The notes: generated by a model not told the origin, from the sequence alone. A stretch of DNA of 64,000 bases from Novosphingobium huizhouense (GCF_020179475.1 NZ_JAILXZ010000001.1:868001-932000); one strand, 5' to 3'. Positions 23,888-34,300 are shown, counted from the stretch's first letter. Numbers and translations: made by a program.

Positions 23888-26044
23888 TCAGCCGCCCTTC
23901 TTTTCTTCCAGCGCCCGCCCTTCGAGAGCCTTGTCGTCGTTGGCGCGCTTGATCAGGAACTGGCGCAGGTCCTCGGCATCCTCGGGCTTCAGCGCCGACT
24001 TGAACGAGACCATGCCGTTTTCGTGGAGCACGCCGTCGATCACGATCGAGCGGATCGCCTCGTCCGAGCCGAGCGCACCCGAATGGCGCAGGTCGGGGAC
24101 GAGGCCGCCGGCGATCGCGGCGTCGCCGTGGCAGACCGTGCAGTAGCGGCCATAGAGCTGGCTGCCGCGCGCAACCTGTTCGGGCTTGCCGGTGAACGGC
24201 GGCGGATCGAGCACCGCCTGGTTGTCGAGCTTGGGCGCGGCGGGCAGCTGGCCACTGGCGCCGAGCTTGAACACCATCAGGCGGCTGATGTTCCGGTAGG
24301 CGCCGCCGGTGTGGGCGAGGATGCCCGCCGAAAGATCCCAGACCCCGCCCCAGCCGACGAGGATCGCGACGTACTGCTCGCCGTCGATGGTGTAGGTCAT
24401 CGGCGCGGCGATCACCCCGCTTTGCGTTCCGAACGACCACAGCTTCTGGCCCTTGTCGGCGCTGTAGGCGACGAACTGGCCGGTGGCGTTGCCCTGGAAC
24501 ACGAGGTTGCCCGCGGTCGAGAGCACGCCGCCGTTCCACGGCGTCGGCATCGGCACGCGCCAGGCTTCCTTCTTGGCGGCGACGTCCCAGGCGATCAGCG
24601 AGCCGACCGTCGCGGCCTTCGCCGCGGCGCGGCCTTCGGCGGGCAGCGAGGTCTGCGAGGGATCGATCGCGAACTGGTAGCCGATCGCGCTCGGCTTCCA
24701 GTCCTTGGCCGCGACATAGCCTTGCGCGGCGATGTTGGTGGGGATGTAGAGCAGCCCGGTCTTCGGGCTGTAGCTCTGCGCGTGCCAGGTGTGCGCGCCG
24801 ATCGCGCCGGGCAGGCCGACCCAGGCCTTGCCGGTCTTTTCGTAGCGCGCCTCGGGGTTGATCGCGGCCTTGCCGGTCCTGGGATCGAGCCCGGTGGTCC
24901 AGTTGACCGGAACCCACGGCGTTCCCGACAGGAACTGGCCGGTCTTGACGTCGATCACGTAGACGTGGCCGTTCTTGGGCGCGTGGATCGCGACGTGGCG
25001 CTTCTGGCCGTTCACCATGATGTCGGCGATGGTGATCTGCGCCGCCGAATCGAAGTCCCAGCGGTCTTCGGGGGTTTCCTGGAAATGCCAGGCATACTGG
25101 CCGGTGTCGGCGTTCACCGCGACGATCGAGGAGGTGTAGAGCGCATCGCCCTCGCGGCCCATCGCGGCCGGGTTCCACGGCTCGGCATTGCCGGTGCCGA
25201 ACAGCACGAGGTTGGTCGCGGGGTCGTAGGTGATCGAATCCCACACCGTGCCGCCGCCGCCGATGGTCCACCAGTCGCCGGCCCAGGTCTTGGCCGCGGC
25301 TTCCATCGCCTTGGCGTTCAGGCCGTCCTTGGCCCAGCCTTCGGCCGGGTTGCCCGGAACGGTGTTGAAGCGCCAGACTTGCGCCCCGGTGTCGGGATCG
25401 TAGGCCGCGATGTAGCCGCGGGCGCGATATTCCGAGCCGCCCGCGCCGATCACGATGCGGCCCTTCACCACGCGCGGCGCGCCGGTGATGGTGTAGCTGG
25501 TCTGGTCGGGCACGACGACCTTGGCGAAGACTTCCTTGCCGGTCTTGGCGTCGAGCGCGACGAGCCGGCCGTCGAGCGTGCCGACGTAGATCTTGTCGCC
25601 GTAGATCGCGACGCCGCGATTGACCGCATCGCAGCAGGCGCGGACCAGCGTGTCGCGCGGGACCTTGGGATCGTAGGACCACTTGGGCGCGCCGGTCTTC
25701 GCGTCGTAGGCCTTGACCATCGACCAGGCAGTCGAGACGTAGATCACCCCGTCGTGGACCAGCGGGGTCGCTTCCTGGCCGCGCGCGGTGTCGAGATCGG
25801 CGTACCAGGCAAGGCCGAGCTGGCCGACGTTCCGGTCGTTCACCTGGGTCAGCGGCGAGAAGCGCTGCTCGCCGTAGTCGCGGCCATAGCTCAGCCATTC
25901 GGCGTCGGGCGCGGCGGCGAGCATGGCGTCGGTGACGCCGGTGCCGGTCCCCGCGCTGAGCGGCCCCACGCCGCTCACCTGGCAGGCGGCGACGGCCAGC
26001 GCCACCGCCGAAATCGCGACTGCCGAAAGCTTCTTCATGCGCAT
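23888..26044 (-). CDS. Quinohemoprotein alcohol dehydrogenase (PQQ and heme c)
   Basis: A 718-residue periplasmic enzyme that oxidises alcohols and passes electrons to its own heme. Signal peptide ends at LAVAAC, a lipobox-like sequence, so it may be a lipoprotein anchored to the membrane. The eight-bladed PQQ propeller includes W-repeat segments (AYDAKTGAPKWSYDP, AVNADTGQYAWHF), the unusual adjacent Cys-Cys pair in VRACCDAVNRG, and NWTTGLDP with a catalytic Asp candidate. The C-terminal cytochrome c has CTVCH (about residue 620). Type II (single-chain quinohemoprotein) architecture. The SDR just upstream on the same strand may act on the product. Confidence 0.92.
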   Translation of the reverse strand: MRMKKLSAVAISAVALAVAACQVSGVGPLSAGTGTGVTDAMLAAAPDAEWLSYGRDYGEQRFSPLTQVNDRNVGQLGLAWYADLDTARGQEATPLVHDGVIYVSTAWSMVKAYDAKTGAPKWSYDPKVPRDTLVRACCDAVNRGVAIYGDKIYVGTLDGRLVALDAKTGKEVFAKVVVPDQTSYTITGAPRVVKGRIVIGAGGSEYRARGYIAAYDPDTGAQVWRFNTVPGNPAEGWAKDGLNAKAMEAAAKTWAGDWWTIGGGGTVWDSITYDPATNLVLFGTGNAEPWNPAAMGREGDALYTSSIVAVNADTGQYAWHFQETPEDRWDFDSAAQITIADIMVNGQKRHVAIHAPKNGHVYVIDVKTGQFLSGTPWVPVNWTTGLDPRTGKAAINPEARYEKTGKAWVGLPGAIGAHTWHAQSYSPKTGLLYIPTNIAAQGYVAAKDWKPSAIGYQFAIDPSQTSLPAEGRAAAKAATVGSLIAWDVAAKKEAWRVPMPTPWNGGVLSTAGNLVFQGNATGQFVAYSADKGQKLWSFGTQSGVIAAPMTYTIDGEQYVAILVGWGGVWDLSAGILAHTGGAYRNISRLMVFKLGASGQLPAAPKLDNQAVLDPPPFTGKPEQVARGSQLYGRYCTVCHGDAAIAGGLVPDLRHSGALGSDEAIRSIVIDGVLHENGMVSFKSALKPEDAEDLRQFLIKRANDDKALEGRALEEKKGG

Positions 26045-26124
26045 CCTCGGATCCTCTCCATCCGCCGGGCCTCAAGCCCGGTACTCCCGTTCGTCCTGGC
26101 GGCGCGTGCCGCGCCGCGCCCAAA

Positions 26125-26967
26125 TCACAGCATGTAGTAATCGCCCGCGCCGCGCACGGTGATCTCGCCGATCGACACGCCCCAGGGCTGGTCGATCGCG
26201 TGGAGCACGGCGTCGGCGATGAAGCGCGGTTCGAGATTGGCGTAGTCGATGTTTTCCGGGTCCAGCCGCGCCGGATCGAGCGAGCCGTCGGCCATCTGTG
26301 CGAACACCGCATTCGCCTCGGCCGCGTTGAGCCCGAGGATACCGGCGAGCCCCGCCATGTTGACCACGGTGCCGCCAAGCCCGGTGCCGGCAACGCCGGT
26401 CGGCTTGATCGTCGTCACCTTGATCTTGCCCCGCGATTCCAGCCGCAGCGATTCGCCCAGCACGTTCACCGCCGCCTTCGTCGCGCCATAGACGCCCGCG
26501 CCCACGGTCGGGAAATTGCCGTAGATCGACGAGACGTTGATCACCTGGCCCTTTCCGCCCGCGATCATCGGATCGTAGGCGGCGACCATGCCGTTGAGCA
26601 CGCCCTTGAAGTTGATGTCGATGCAGCGCACCCACGCGTCGTAGGCGGCGGCATGGTCGGAAAAGAACGCGAGCGGCATGACGCCGGCGTTGTTGACGAT
26701 CACGTCGATCCCGCCGTGGCCGCGCACCGCCAACTCGACCAGCGCCTTCATCGCGGAAAGGTCGGTCACGTCGGTCGCCGCGCCTTGCGCGGTGCCGCCA
26801 TGCTCGCGGATCTGCGCCACCACGGCATCGAGCGCCGCGCCGTCGATGTCGCCCAGCGTGACCTTGGCCCCGCGCGCCGCGGCCTTTTCCGCGACCAGCT
26901 TGCCGAACCCGCCGCCGGCGCCGGTCACGACGATCGATTTTCCGGCGATGTGATCGGCCACGCGCAT
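26125..26967 (-). CDS. SDR-family NAD(P)-dependent oxidoreductase
   Basis: A 280-residue short-chain dehydrogenase. The cofactor motif is VTGAGGGFGK, NNAG is present at residues ~91-94 (VNNAGVMP), and the catalytic triad is Ser in VSSIYGNF with YxxxK as YGATK. Asp in GDID suggests NAD preference. It heads a two-gene unit with the PQQ alcohol dehydrogenase (80-bp gap) and lies under the perfect palindrome at 26984. The pair could oxidise an alcohol and then a hydroxy- or keto-intermediate. Confidence 0.92.
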   Translation of the reverse strand: MRVADHIAGKSIVVTGAGGGFGKLVAEKAAARGAKVTLGDIDGAALDAVVAQIREHGGTAQGAATDVTDLSAMKALVELAVRGHGGIDVIVNNAGVMPLAFFSDHAAAYDAWVRCIDINFKGVLNGMVAAYDPMIAGGKGQVINVSSIYGNFPTVGAGVYGATKAAVNVLGESLRLESRGKIKVTTIKPTGVAGTGLGGTVVNMAGLAGILGLNAAEANAVFAQMADGSLDPARLDPENIDYANLEPRFIADAVLHAIDQPWGVSIGEITVRGAGDYYML

Positions 26968-26983
26968 CCTCTCTTCGGTGGTT

Positions 26984-27003
26984 ATTTAACTCGTCAGTTA
27001 AAT
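26984..27003 (-). promoter_or_regulatory. Perfect palindromic operator ATTTAACT-cgtc-AGTTAAAT
   Basis: An exact 8-bp inverted repeat with a 4-bp spacer, 17 bp before the SDR start codon and in an AT-rich island. The length and spacing fit a TetR/AcrR-type repressor site overlapping the promoter. It also faces the divergent hydrolase at 27120. No repressor gene is adjacent. Confidence 0.65.
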
Positions 27004-27119
27004 CGCTTGGCGCGCGCGGGCAAGCGGAACGTCGGGGCAGGCGCAAGCTCCGGGCAGGATTGCGCATGGGCGGCGGCACGGTATCGTGGCGGGCGAGGGC
27101 GGGCAAAGGAGCGGACCCG

Positions 27120-28001
27120 ATGTGCGATGAACTGACCGAGCGCGACAACGAAAGCTACGTTCTCGACCGGCGGCGCTTTGCCGCGCTGGGCGCGGGCGCG
27201 GCAGTGCTGGCGGTGGCGCCGGGCTGCGTCGCCAGCCCTGCCGCCGATGCCGGCGCCCTGCCGACGGCCAGCCGCGCGGTGACGATCACCACCCCCGACG
27301 GCAAGGCCGACGCCTTCTTCGTCCACCCCAAGTCGGGCAAGCATGCGGCGGTGATCCTGTGGCCCGACATCGCCGGCCTTCGCGATGCCTACCGCACGAT
27401 GGGCACGCGCCTTGCGAGCGCGGGCTATGCCGTGCTGGTGGTCAACCAGTACTACCGCTCGAGCCCGGCCCCGATCCTGTCGAGCCTGTCCGAATGGCGC
27501 TCGCCGGCGGGACAGGAGAAACTGAAGCCGATGATCGCGGCGATCACGCCCGCGGGCACGACCAGCGATGCCGGCGCCTTCGTCGCCTGGCTGGATGGCC
27601 AGGGCGAAGTGGATACGGCGCGCAAGATCGGTTCGGCGGGCTATTGCATGGGCGGGCCGTTCACCGTGCGCACCGCCGTGGCGAGTCCGGCGCGCGTCGG
27701 CGCGGCGGCGAGCTTCCATGGCGCGAACCTGGTGAACGATACGCCCGACAGTCCGCACAAGCTGCTGGCGCGCACGCAGGCGAGCTACCTCTTCGCCATC
27801 GCCCAGAACGACGACGAGCGCGCGCCGGGCGACAAGGACGCGCTGCGCGAAGCGGCCAAGGCGGCGGGCCGCGCGGCCGAGGTCGAGGTCTATCCCGCGC
27901 AGCACGGCTGGTGCACGATCGATGCGCCGATCTATGACCAGGCGCAGGCCGAAAAGGCGTGGGGCCGGATGCTCGCGCTGTTCAAGACCGCGCTGGCCTA
28001 A
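27120..28001 (+). CDS. Exported dienelactone hydrolase-family protein
   Basis: A 293-residue alpha/beta hydrolase. The nucleophile is Cys in SAGYCMGG rather than Ser, as in true dienelactone hydrolases; Asp in IAQNDDERAPG and His in PAQHGWC complete the triad. The N-terminus has a twin-arginine-like RRRFAALGAGAAVLAVAPGC, a likely Tat signal ending at a lipobox Cys, so it may be an exported lipoprotein. AAAGGAG precedes ATG 27120. It is divergent from the SDR across the palindromic operator. The substrate is unknown; clcD-like dienelactone activity is not proven. Confidence 0.85.
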   Translation: MCDELTERDNESYVLDRRRFAALGAGAAVLAVAPGCVASPAADAGALPTASRAVTITTPDGKADAFFVHPKSGKHAAVILWPDIAGLRDAYRTMGTRLASAGYAVLVVNQYYRSSPAPILSSLSEWRSPAGQEKLKPMIAAITPAGTTSDAGAFVAWLDGQGEVDTARKIGSAGYCMGGPFTVRTAVASPARVGAAASFHGANLVNDTPDSPHKLLARTQASYLFAIAQNDDERAPGDKDALREAAKAAGRAAEVEVYPAQHGWCTIDAPIYDQAQAEKAWGRMLALFKTALA

Positions 28002-28010
28002 GCTCCGCTC

Positions 28011-28610
28011 TCAGCGCAGCGTGCGGAAGGTCAGCGACCAGCGCGTGGCGGTGGCGGGCAGGATCGAATGCTCCCATTCGCTGCGCGCGGGGCCGTCGAG
28101 GCGATAGGCTTCGCGCGGGGTAAGCGGCACTTCGCATCGTTCGAAGGTGCCGTCGGCGCGGCGGCGGCGCAGGCGCAGGCGCTCGGGCGCGCCGAGCGAC
28201 AGGCCGAGCACCACCCCATACTGCGGCCGGTCGCGATGCCAGCCGATCCCGGCGCCCGGATCGTAGCGGATCGCGAGCGCCTGGACGAGCGCGGCGGGAT
28301 CGAGCCCCGCCCAGTCGGCCATGCGCGCGCGCAAGGGTAGCAGCCAGTCGGGGATCGGCGGGGCGGGCAGGACGGTGCCGCGCTGGTAGTCGTAGGCGCT
28401 GCCCCACGCCATCGTCAGCCGCTTGCCCAGCCACCCCTGGAACGCGAACGGCGCGAGCGGGGAGGCGTCGATGCGGGCGACGAGCGCGGCTTCTTGCGCC
28501 GCGTCGACCATGCCGGGCGCGAGCGCCATGCCTTCGGGCAGCGCGAGCCGGGGCGGGCCGGCGACCGCTTCGTCGAACAGGTCTGGCTGGTGCGGGGACA
28601 TCTGAGCCAT
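28011..28610 (-). CDS. alkB: AlkB-family 2-oxoglutarate/Fe(II) dioxygenase
   Basis: A 199-residue DNA/RNA repair-type oxygenase that removes alkyl groups from bases by oxidative demethylation. The Fe ligands are His and Asp of GIGWHRDRPQYG plus His of SEWEHSILPA; RWSLTFRTLR near the end holds the 2-oxoglutarate arginines. The start is uncertain: ATG 28610 and ATG 28601 are both weakly supported and no good ribosome site is present, so translation may be leaderless. It lies back to back with yjbQ, and the two starts are only a few bases apart. Confidence 0.88.
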   Translation of the reverse strand: MAQMSPHQPDLFDEAVAGPPRLALPEGMALAPGMVDAAQEAALVARIDASPLAPFAFQGWLGKRLTMAWGSAYDYQRGTVLPAPPIPDWLLPLRARMADWAGLDPAALVQALAIRYDPGAGIGWHRDRPQYGVVLGLSLGAPERLRLRRRRADGTFERCEVPLTPREAYRLDGPARSEWEHSILPATATRWSLTFRTLR

Positions 28611-28619
28611 ATGGGGACG

Positions 28620-29036
28620 ATGCAGCAGGCGACCACCACGTTCACCATCGAGACCCCGGGGCGGGGCCTTCACGAGATCACCCCGCTGATCGCCGAATGG
28701 ATCGATGCGCAGGGGATCATGAAGGGCCTGCTGACGCTGCTGTGCCGGCACACCTCGGCCTCGCTGTGCATCCAGGAGAACGCGGCGCGCGAAGTGCGCG
28801 GCGACGTGCTGCGCTGGCTCGACCGGCTGGCGCCCGAGAACGACGGCTATGCCCACGACGACGAGGGCCCCGACGACATGCCCGCGCACCTCAAAGCACT
28901 GCTGACCGGCGTCACGCTGTCGATCCCGGTGCTGGGCGGGCGGATGGCGCTGGGGACCTGGCAGGGGATCTATCTCGTCGAACATCGCCGCGCCGCCCAC
29001 CGCCGGCAGGTGGTGGCGCACCTGATCGGCGAGTAG
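28620..29036 (+). CDS. yjbQ: YjbQ-family (UPF0047) secondary thiamine-phosphate synthase enzyme
   Basis: A 138-residue protein. The family motifs FTIETPGRGLHEITP, LLCRHTSASLCIQENA (with conserved His and Thr-Ser) and GTWQGIYLVEHR are all present. YjbQ proteins can replace thiamine-phosphate synthase weakly; their main role is not settled. Start 28620 follows GGGGACG; ATG 28611 is in frame and adds three residues. Divergent with alkB. Confidence 0.9.
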   Translation: MQQATTTFTIETPGRGLHEITPLIAEWIDAQGIMKGLLTLLCRHTSASLCIQENAAREVRGDVLRWLDRLAPENDGYAHDDEGPDDMPAHLKALLTGVTLSIPVLGGRMALGTWQGIYLVEHRRAAHRRQVVAHLIGE

Positions 29037-29174
29037 CCGCGCGGGCCGGGGCGCGCGCGAATTCGTGCTCTGTTCATGGTTGCGGGGCGGCTGCACGGCT
29101 TAATTCCGGTCCGTTTCGGTGGTACTGGCGAAAGGCGCCATTTTCCGCGCGCCGACCCGGATTCGAGACCGCCC

Positions 29175-30263
29175 ATGCCGCTGCGCCAGACTCTCGTTCG
29201 TGCCTCGCTCGCCGTGCTTGCCCTGACCGCGCCCGCCGGCGCCGCCTTTGCCGAAAGCACCGCGGTGGGGATCGACGCGCTCAAGGTCTACAACCTCGTC
29301 GTGCTCGGCGATCTCAATTCCTCGTCGGAGGTCGAAGGGCGGACCTGGGTGGGCGGCAACCTCACCGGCACTTCGTCGAACTACCAGATCAAGGCGCTGC
29401 CCGCCTCGACCTTCACCGGTCCGGGCCTGACCGTGGTCGGCGACGTCACCGGCGGCTTCAAGAACCTCAACAACGGATCGGGCGCGGTGGTCGGCGGCAG
29501 CGTGAGCAGCGGCTTCAACCTCAACGGCGCGCCGCAGACGGTGAAGGTCGGTGGCACGATCAGCAATACCAACGTCAACCAGAACACGGTGATCTCCGGC
29601 CTCGCCAGGACCGACCCCGCCTTCGTGCAGAACCTCAAGCAGGACGCGAGCCTGATGACGACGAGCATGAAGGAGCTGTCCTACCAGCTCGGCACCAACG
29701 CCGCGAACAGCACCTTCTCGATCAGCGGCAACCGCGGCACGTTCGATGCGAGGCCCGACGCTTCCGGCCTTGCCGTGTTCAACATCTCGTCCGCCGACCT
29801 CGACAAGATCGGCGAGATCCAGTTCAGCGCCAACGGCGCGGACACGGTGATCGTCAACGTCTCGGGCGACAAGGTGCTGCTCAACGACAACTTCCTCGGC
29901 GGGACCAACAACCTCGGCGAGAAGGTGATCTGGAACTTCAAGGACGCGACCAGCCTGACGCTGACCACCGCCTGGGGCGGCTCGGTGCTGGCGCCGCTCG
30001 CCAATGCGAATACCGGCAACTACGTGCAGGGCTCGGCGGTGTTCGGCAGCCTGACCCAGAACGGCGAGTTCCACATCGGCACCTATGCCGGCACGTACGT
30101 CGTGCCGCAGGCGCCCGCTTCGTCGACCACCACCTCGTCCTCGGGCGGCACGACCAGCAGCGGCGGCGTGGCGATTCCCGAACCCGGCATGGTCGCGCTG
30201 TTCGGCGCGGGCGCGGCGGGGCTGATGTTCGCCCGCCGGCGCCGCCGCCCCCGCGCTGCCTGA
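29175..30263 (+). CDS. Choice-of-anchor A family, PEP-CTERM surface protein
   Basis: A 362-residue exported protein with a signal peptide ending near AGAAFA. The middle is a beta-rich choice-of-anchor A domain (YNLVVLGDLNSSSEVEGRTWV at the start; core VVLGDLNSSSEVEGRT). A Ser/Thr/Gly-rich linker leads to a PEP-CTERM sorting tail: IPEPGMVALF, a hydrophobic stretch, then Arg-rich ARRRRR. The tail is cut by an exosortase, which is not in this window. Such proteins accompany exopolysaccharide and biofilm formation. It is a single gene with ~140 bp of upstream DNA. Confidence 0.88.
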   Translation: MPLRQTLVRASLAVLALTAPAGAAFAESTAVGIDALKVYNLVVLGDLNSSSEVEGRTWVGGNLTGTSSNYQIKALPASTFTGPGLTVVGDVTGGFKNLNNGSGAVVGGSVSSGFNLNGAPQTVKVGGTISNTNVNQNTVISGLARTDPAFVQNLKQDASLMTTSMKELSYQLGTNAANSTFSISGNRGTFDARPDASGLAVFNISSADLDKIGEIQFSANGADTVIVNVSGDKVLLNDNFLGGTNNLGEKVIWNFKDATSLTLTTAWGGSVLAPLANANTGNYVQGSAVFGSLTQNGEFHIGTYAGTYVVPQAPASSTTTSSSGGTTSSGGVAIPEPGMVALFGAGAAGLMFARRRRRPRAA

Positions 30264-30315
30264 TCGCGCGAATAGGCGCTGGCGCGGGGCGGCAGGCGCG
30301 CTAGTCTCGCGCCCC

Positions 30316-31593
30316 ATGCTGCGCCATCTCCTCCTCGCCTCGCTCGCCCTGCTGCCATCGGCCGCGCTCGCCGACACGCTCTATGTCCGCGCGGGCAGGC
30401 TGGTCGATCCCGAGGCCGGGCGGGTGCTGGCGGCGCAGGTGCTGCGGATCGAGGACGGGCGCGTCGCCGCGATCGTCGCCGATGGCGCCGGCGCGGTGCC
30501 GCAGGGCGCGCAGGTGGTCGACTGGTCCGCCTTCACCGTGCTGCCCGGGCTGATCGACTGCCATGTCCACCTGGCGGACGTCGAGCAATCGAACAACGTC
30601 GCCGAGCCGCTGCTGCACTCCGCGATGGAGATCGCCTATGTCGGCGCGCGCAATGCGAGGAGGACGCTGCTGGCGGGCTTCACCACGGTCCACGATGTCG
30701 GCTCGTTCCGCGCCTATGCCGATGTCGAGCTGCGCAACGCGATCGAGCGCGGCGACGTGCCCGGACCGCGGATGAGCGCGGTCGGCGCCTACGTCACCAT
30801 CCCCGGCGGCGGGGGCGAGGTGACCGGCTTATCGCCCGACGTCACCGTGCCTGCCGACCTTCGCGCAGGGGTGGTGCGCGATGCGGCCGACACCACGCTG
30901 GTGGTCAACCGCCTGTTTCAGAACGGCGCCGATTCGATCAAGCTGATCGCCACCGGCGCGGTGCTGGCGCAGGGGACCGAGCCGGGGCAGCTCGAGCTTT
31001 CGCCCGGGATCATGAAGGCGGCGGTCGACGTCGCCCGCCAGCGCGGATCGTGGGTGACCGCGCACGCCCATGGCGCCGCCGGGATCAAGGCGGCGATCGA
31101 GGCCGGCGTGCGCGCGATCGAGCACGCCAGCCTGATCGACGACGAAGGCATCGCGCTCGCGAAAGCGAGGGGCGTGTGGCTCGACATGGACATCTACGAC
31201 GGCGACTGGATCGCGCAAGTCGGCCGCCGCGATCACTGGCCCGCCGACATGCTGCGCAAGAACGACGACACGACCGAGGCGCAGCGCCAGGGCTTCGCCA
31301 AGGCGGTGAAGGCCGGCGTGAAGCTGAGCTTCGGGACCGATGCCGGGGTCTATCCCCACGGGCTCAACGCGCGGCAGTTCCGCTACATGGTGCGCTACGG
31401 GATGACGCCGATGCAGGCGATCCAGTCGGCCACCACGGTGAGCGCGCAATTGCTGGGGCGCGACAAGGACGTCGGCGCGCTCTCGCCCGGGCACCATGCC
31501 GACATGATCGCGGTCGCAGGCGACCCGCTGGCCGACATCACGGTGCTGGAAAACATCGCCCACGTGATGAAGGGCGGCGAGGTGGTGAAGTAG
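30316..31593 (+). CDS. Exported metal-dependent amidohydrolase (imidazolonepropionase/Xaa-Pro dipeptidase-like)
   Basis: A 425-residue amidohydrolase with a signal peptide (cut near ALAD). The first metal motif is DCHVHL at about residue 80, the bridging Lys candidate is SIKLIATG, further His ligands are in TAHAHG and IEHAS, and the final Asp is in SFGTDAGV. Members hydrolyse cyclic amides or peptides such as Xaa-Pro dipeptides, N-acyl amino acids or carbamates in the periplasm. It follows the PEP-CTERM gene by 52 bp. A small hairpin follows its stop. Confidence 0.88.
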   Translation: MLRHLLLASLALLPSAALADTLYVRAGRLVDPEAGRVLAAQVLRIEDGRVAAIVADGAGAVPQGAQVVDWSAFTVLPGLIDCHVHLADVEQSNNVAEPLLHSAMEIAYVGARNARRTLLAGFTTVHDVGSFRAYADVELRNAIERGDVPGPRMSAVGAYVTIPGGGGEVTGLSPDVTVPADLRAGVVRDAADTTLVVNRLFQNGADSIKLIATGAVLAQGTEPGQLELSPGIMKAAVDVARQRGSWVTAHAHGAAGIKAAIEAGVRAIEHASLIDDEGIALAKARGVWLDMDIYDGDWIAQVGRRDHWPADMLRKNDDTTEAQRQGFAKAVKAGVKLSFGTDAGVYPHGLNARQFRYMVRYGMTPMQAIQSATTVSAQLLGRDKDVGALSPGHHADMIAVAGDPLADITVLENIAHVMKGGEVVK

Positions 31594-31595
31594 CG

Positions 31596-31617
31596 GGTTT
31601 CGCGCACACACGAAACC
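31596..31617 (+). terminator. Weak hairpin after the amidohydrolase
   Basis: GGTTTCG (31596-31602) pairs with CGAAACC (31611-31617), 8-nt loop, directly after the TAG stop. No T-run. Confidence 0.35.
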
Positions 31618-32331
31618 ATCCGGCGGCGAACCCGGACCTTTGCGCCTTGGGGAAACCATACGGACCTGCGCGACCGGCGCGGGCGCCATTGCCTGGCGCT
31701 GCGCGAAGGAGGGCGGTGAACGCTGTGGCGAGTGGCCGGCGGGGCGTTGCATCCCGCGCGGCTCGGCCTTGTTCGGACGGGGGGCTCGTACCCTTGCGAC
31801 GGCTCGCGTGCCGCATCGGGTCCGTAGCGAGTCCCTAAGGATAAGTTCCGGGATAAGCAGGGCCGCGCGAGGGGGCCAGGCCGGACCGGAACCGGACTTC
31901 ATGGGAGCGCTGCCACGCGGTTGAACCACCGCACCACATCCGCCCGTCCGTTGCACTGGCTGGGTTTGTGCCCGGGACTTGGGGCTTTACGCCCTCGCTC
32001 GCCGCATCTGGTGAGAGATCCGGCTTCCCGCAGCGCCGACCCGCGCCGGTCGCGTCGGGCCTCACCCCGCGTGGAGATCAGCCCGAAGGAGCGAAGAGCA
32101 AGCCGGCCATGCCGCTCCCGGTCCGTGGGGTGGCATATAACCTATATGGTTCGTCGCGTCAAGATGGGTTGGGGAGGGTTCGCGCAGGGATCGCAGAGGC
32201 GCAGAGAAGGAAAGGAGGAGAGGGGCGAGGGGCAGGGCCCCTCGCGCTCCCGGGACGTCTTCCGGCTCTGGCCTTGCGGATGCGGCGCGGGGTGCGGGGG
32301 GCTTCGGGGGTTGCGCTGAAGGGAGGACGGC

Positions 32332-32396
32332 CCTTCGACGGGCTCAAGGCTGCGGAGCGCGGACCTCTTTCCCGTCCATCCTGAGCTTGTCGAAGG
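32332..32396. repeat. Dispersed intergenic repeat (CCTTCGAC...TGAGC...GTCGAAGG type)
   Basis: CCTTCGACGGGCTCA (32332-32346) and TGAGCTTGTCGAAGG (32382-32396) are near-perfect inverse copies (13 of 15). The CTGAGCTTGTCGAAGG core is a sequence I recognise as recurring between genes of many sphingomonads. In a cell it would form an extended hairpin. Confidence 0.6.
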
Positions 32397-32438
32397 ATCG
32401 TTCTTCTCTTCGGGAGTGGCGTTGCGCGGTACCCCTCC

Positions 32439-32477
32439 ACCACCCTGCGGGTGGTCCCCCTCCCCTTGCAGGGGAGG
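32439..32477. repeat. Tandem-hairpin intergenic repeat
   Basis: ACCACCC-tgc-GGGTGGT (32439-32455) is followed by CCTCCCC-ttgca-GGGGAGG (32459-32477). Two perfect 7-bp stems in a row, part of another common sphingomonad spacer repeat. It lies 32 bp from the end of the minus-strand amidohydrolase and could end its mRNA. Confidence 0.6.
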
Positions 32478-32508
32478 ATGGGCGGCGGCGGGGCTTGGGC
32501 GGTGGGGG

Positions 32509-34251
<1,743 letters not shown>

Positions 34252-34300
34252 TCTCTCCCGCTTGTCGTCTTTGCGACGTTTGCCTTCTGTCTTCAGGATT

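Larger units (their letters stand above)
31594..32508. other. 915-bp gene-free region with dispersed repeats
   Basis: Open frames here (for example 31968-32384 +) have no family look, no ribosome site and unstable codon use, so I call no gene. It contains a 7-bp hairpin just after the amidohydrolase (31596-31617), an AT-rich spot with AACC-tatat-GGTT near 32139-32152, a purine-rich stretch (32190-32230), and two known-looking sphingomonad repeats at 32332-32477. Probably a spacer that accumulates repeats. Confidence 0.6.

Noticed and set aside
31968..32384. 138-codon ORF in the 915-bp spacer
   Set aside because: No ribosome site, no known motif, and it runs through the dispersed repeat; probably chance in GC-rich DNA.
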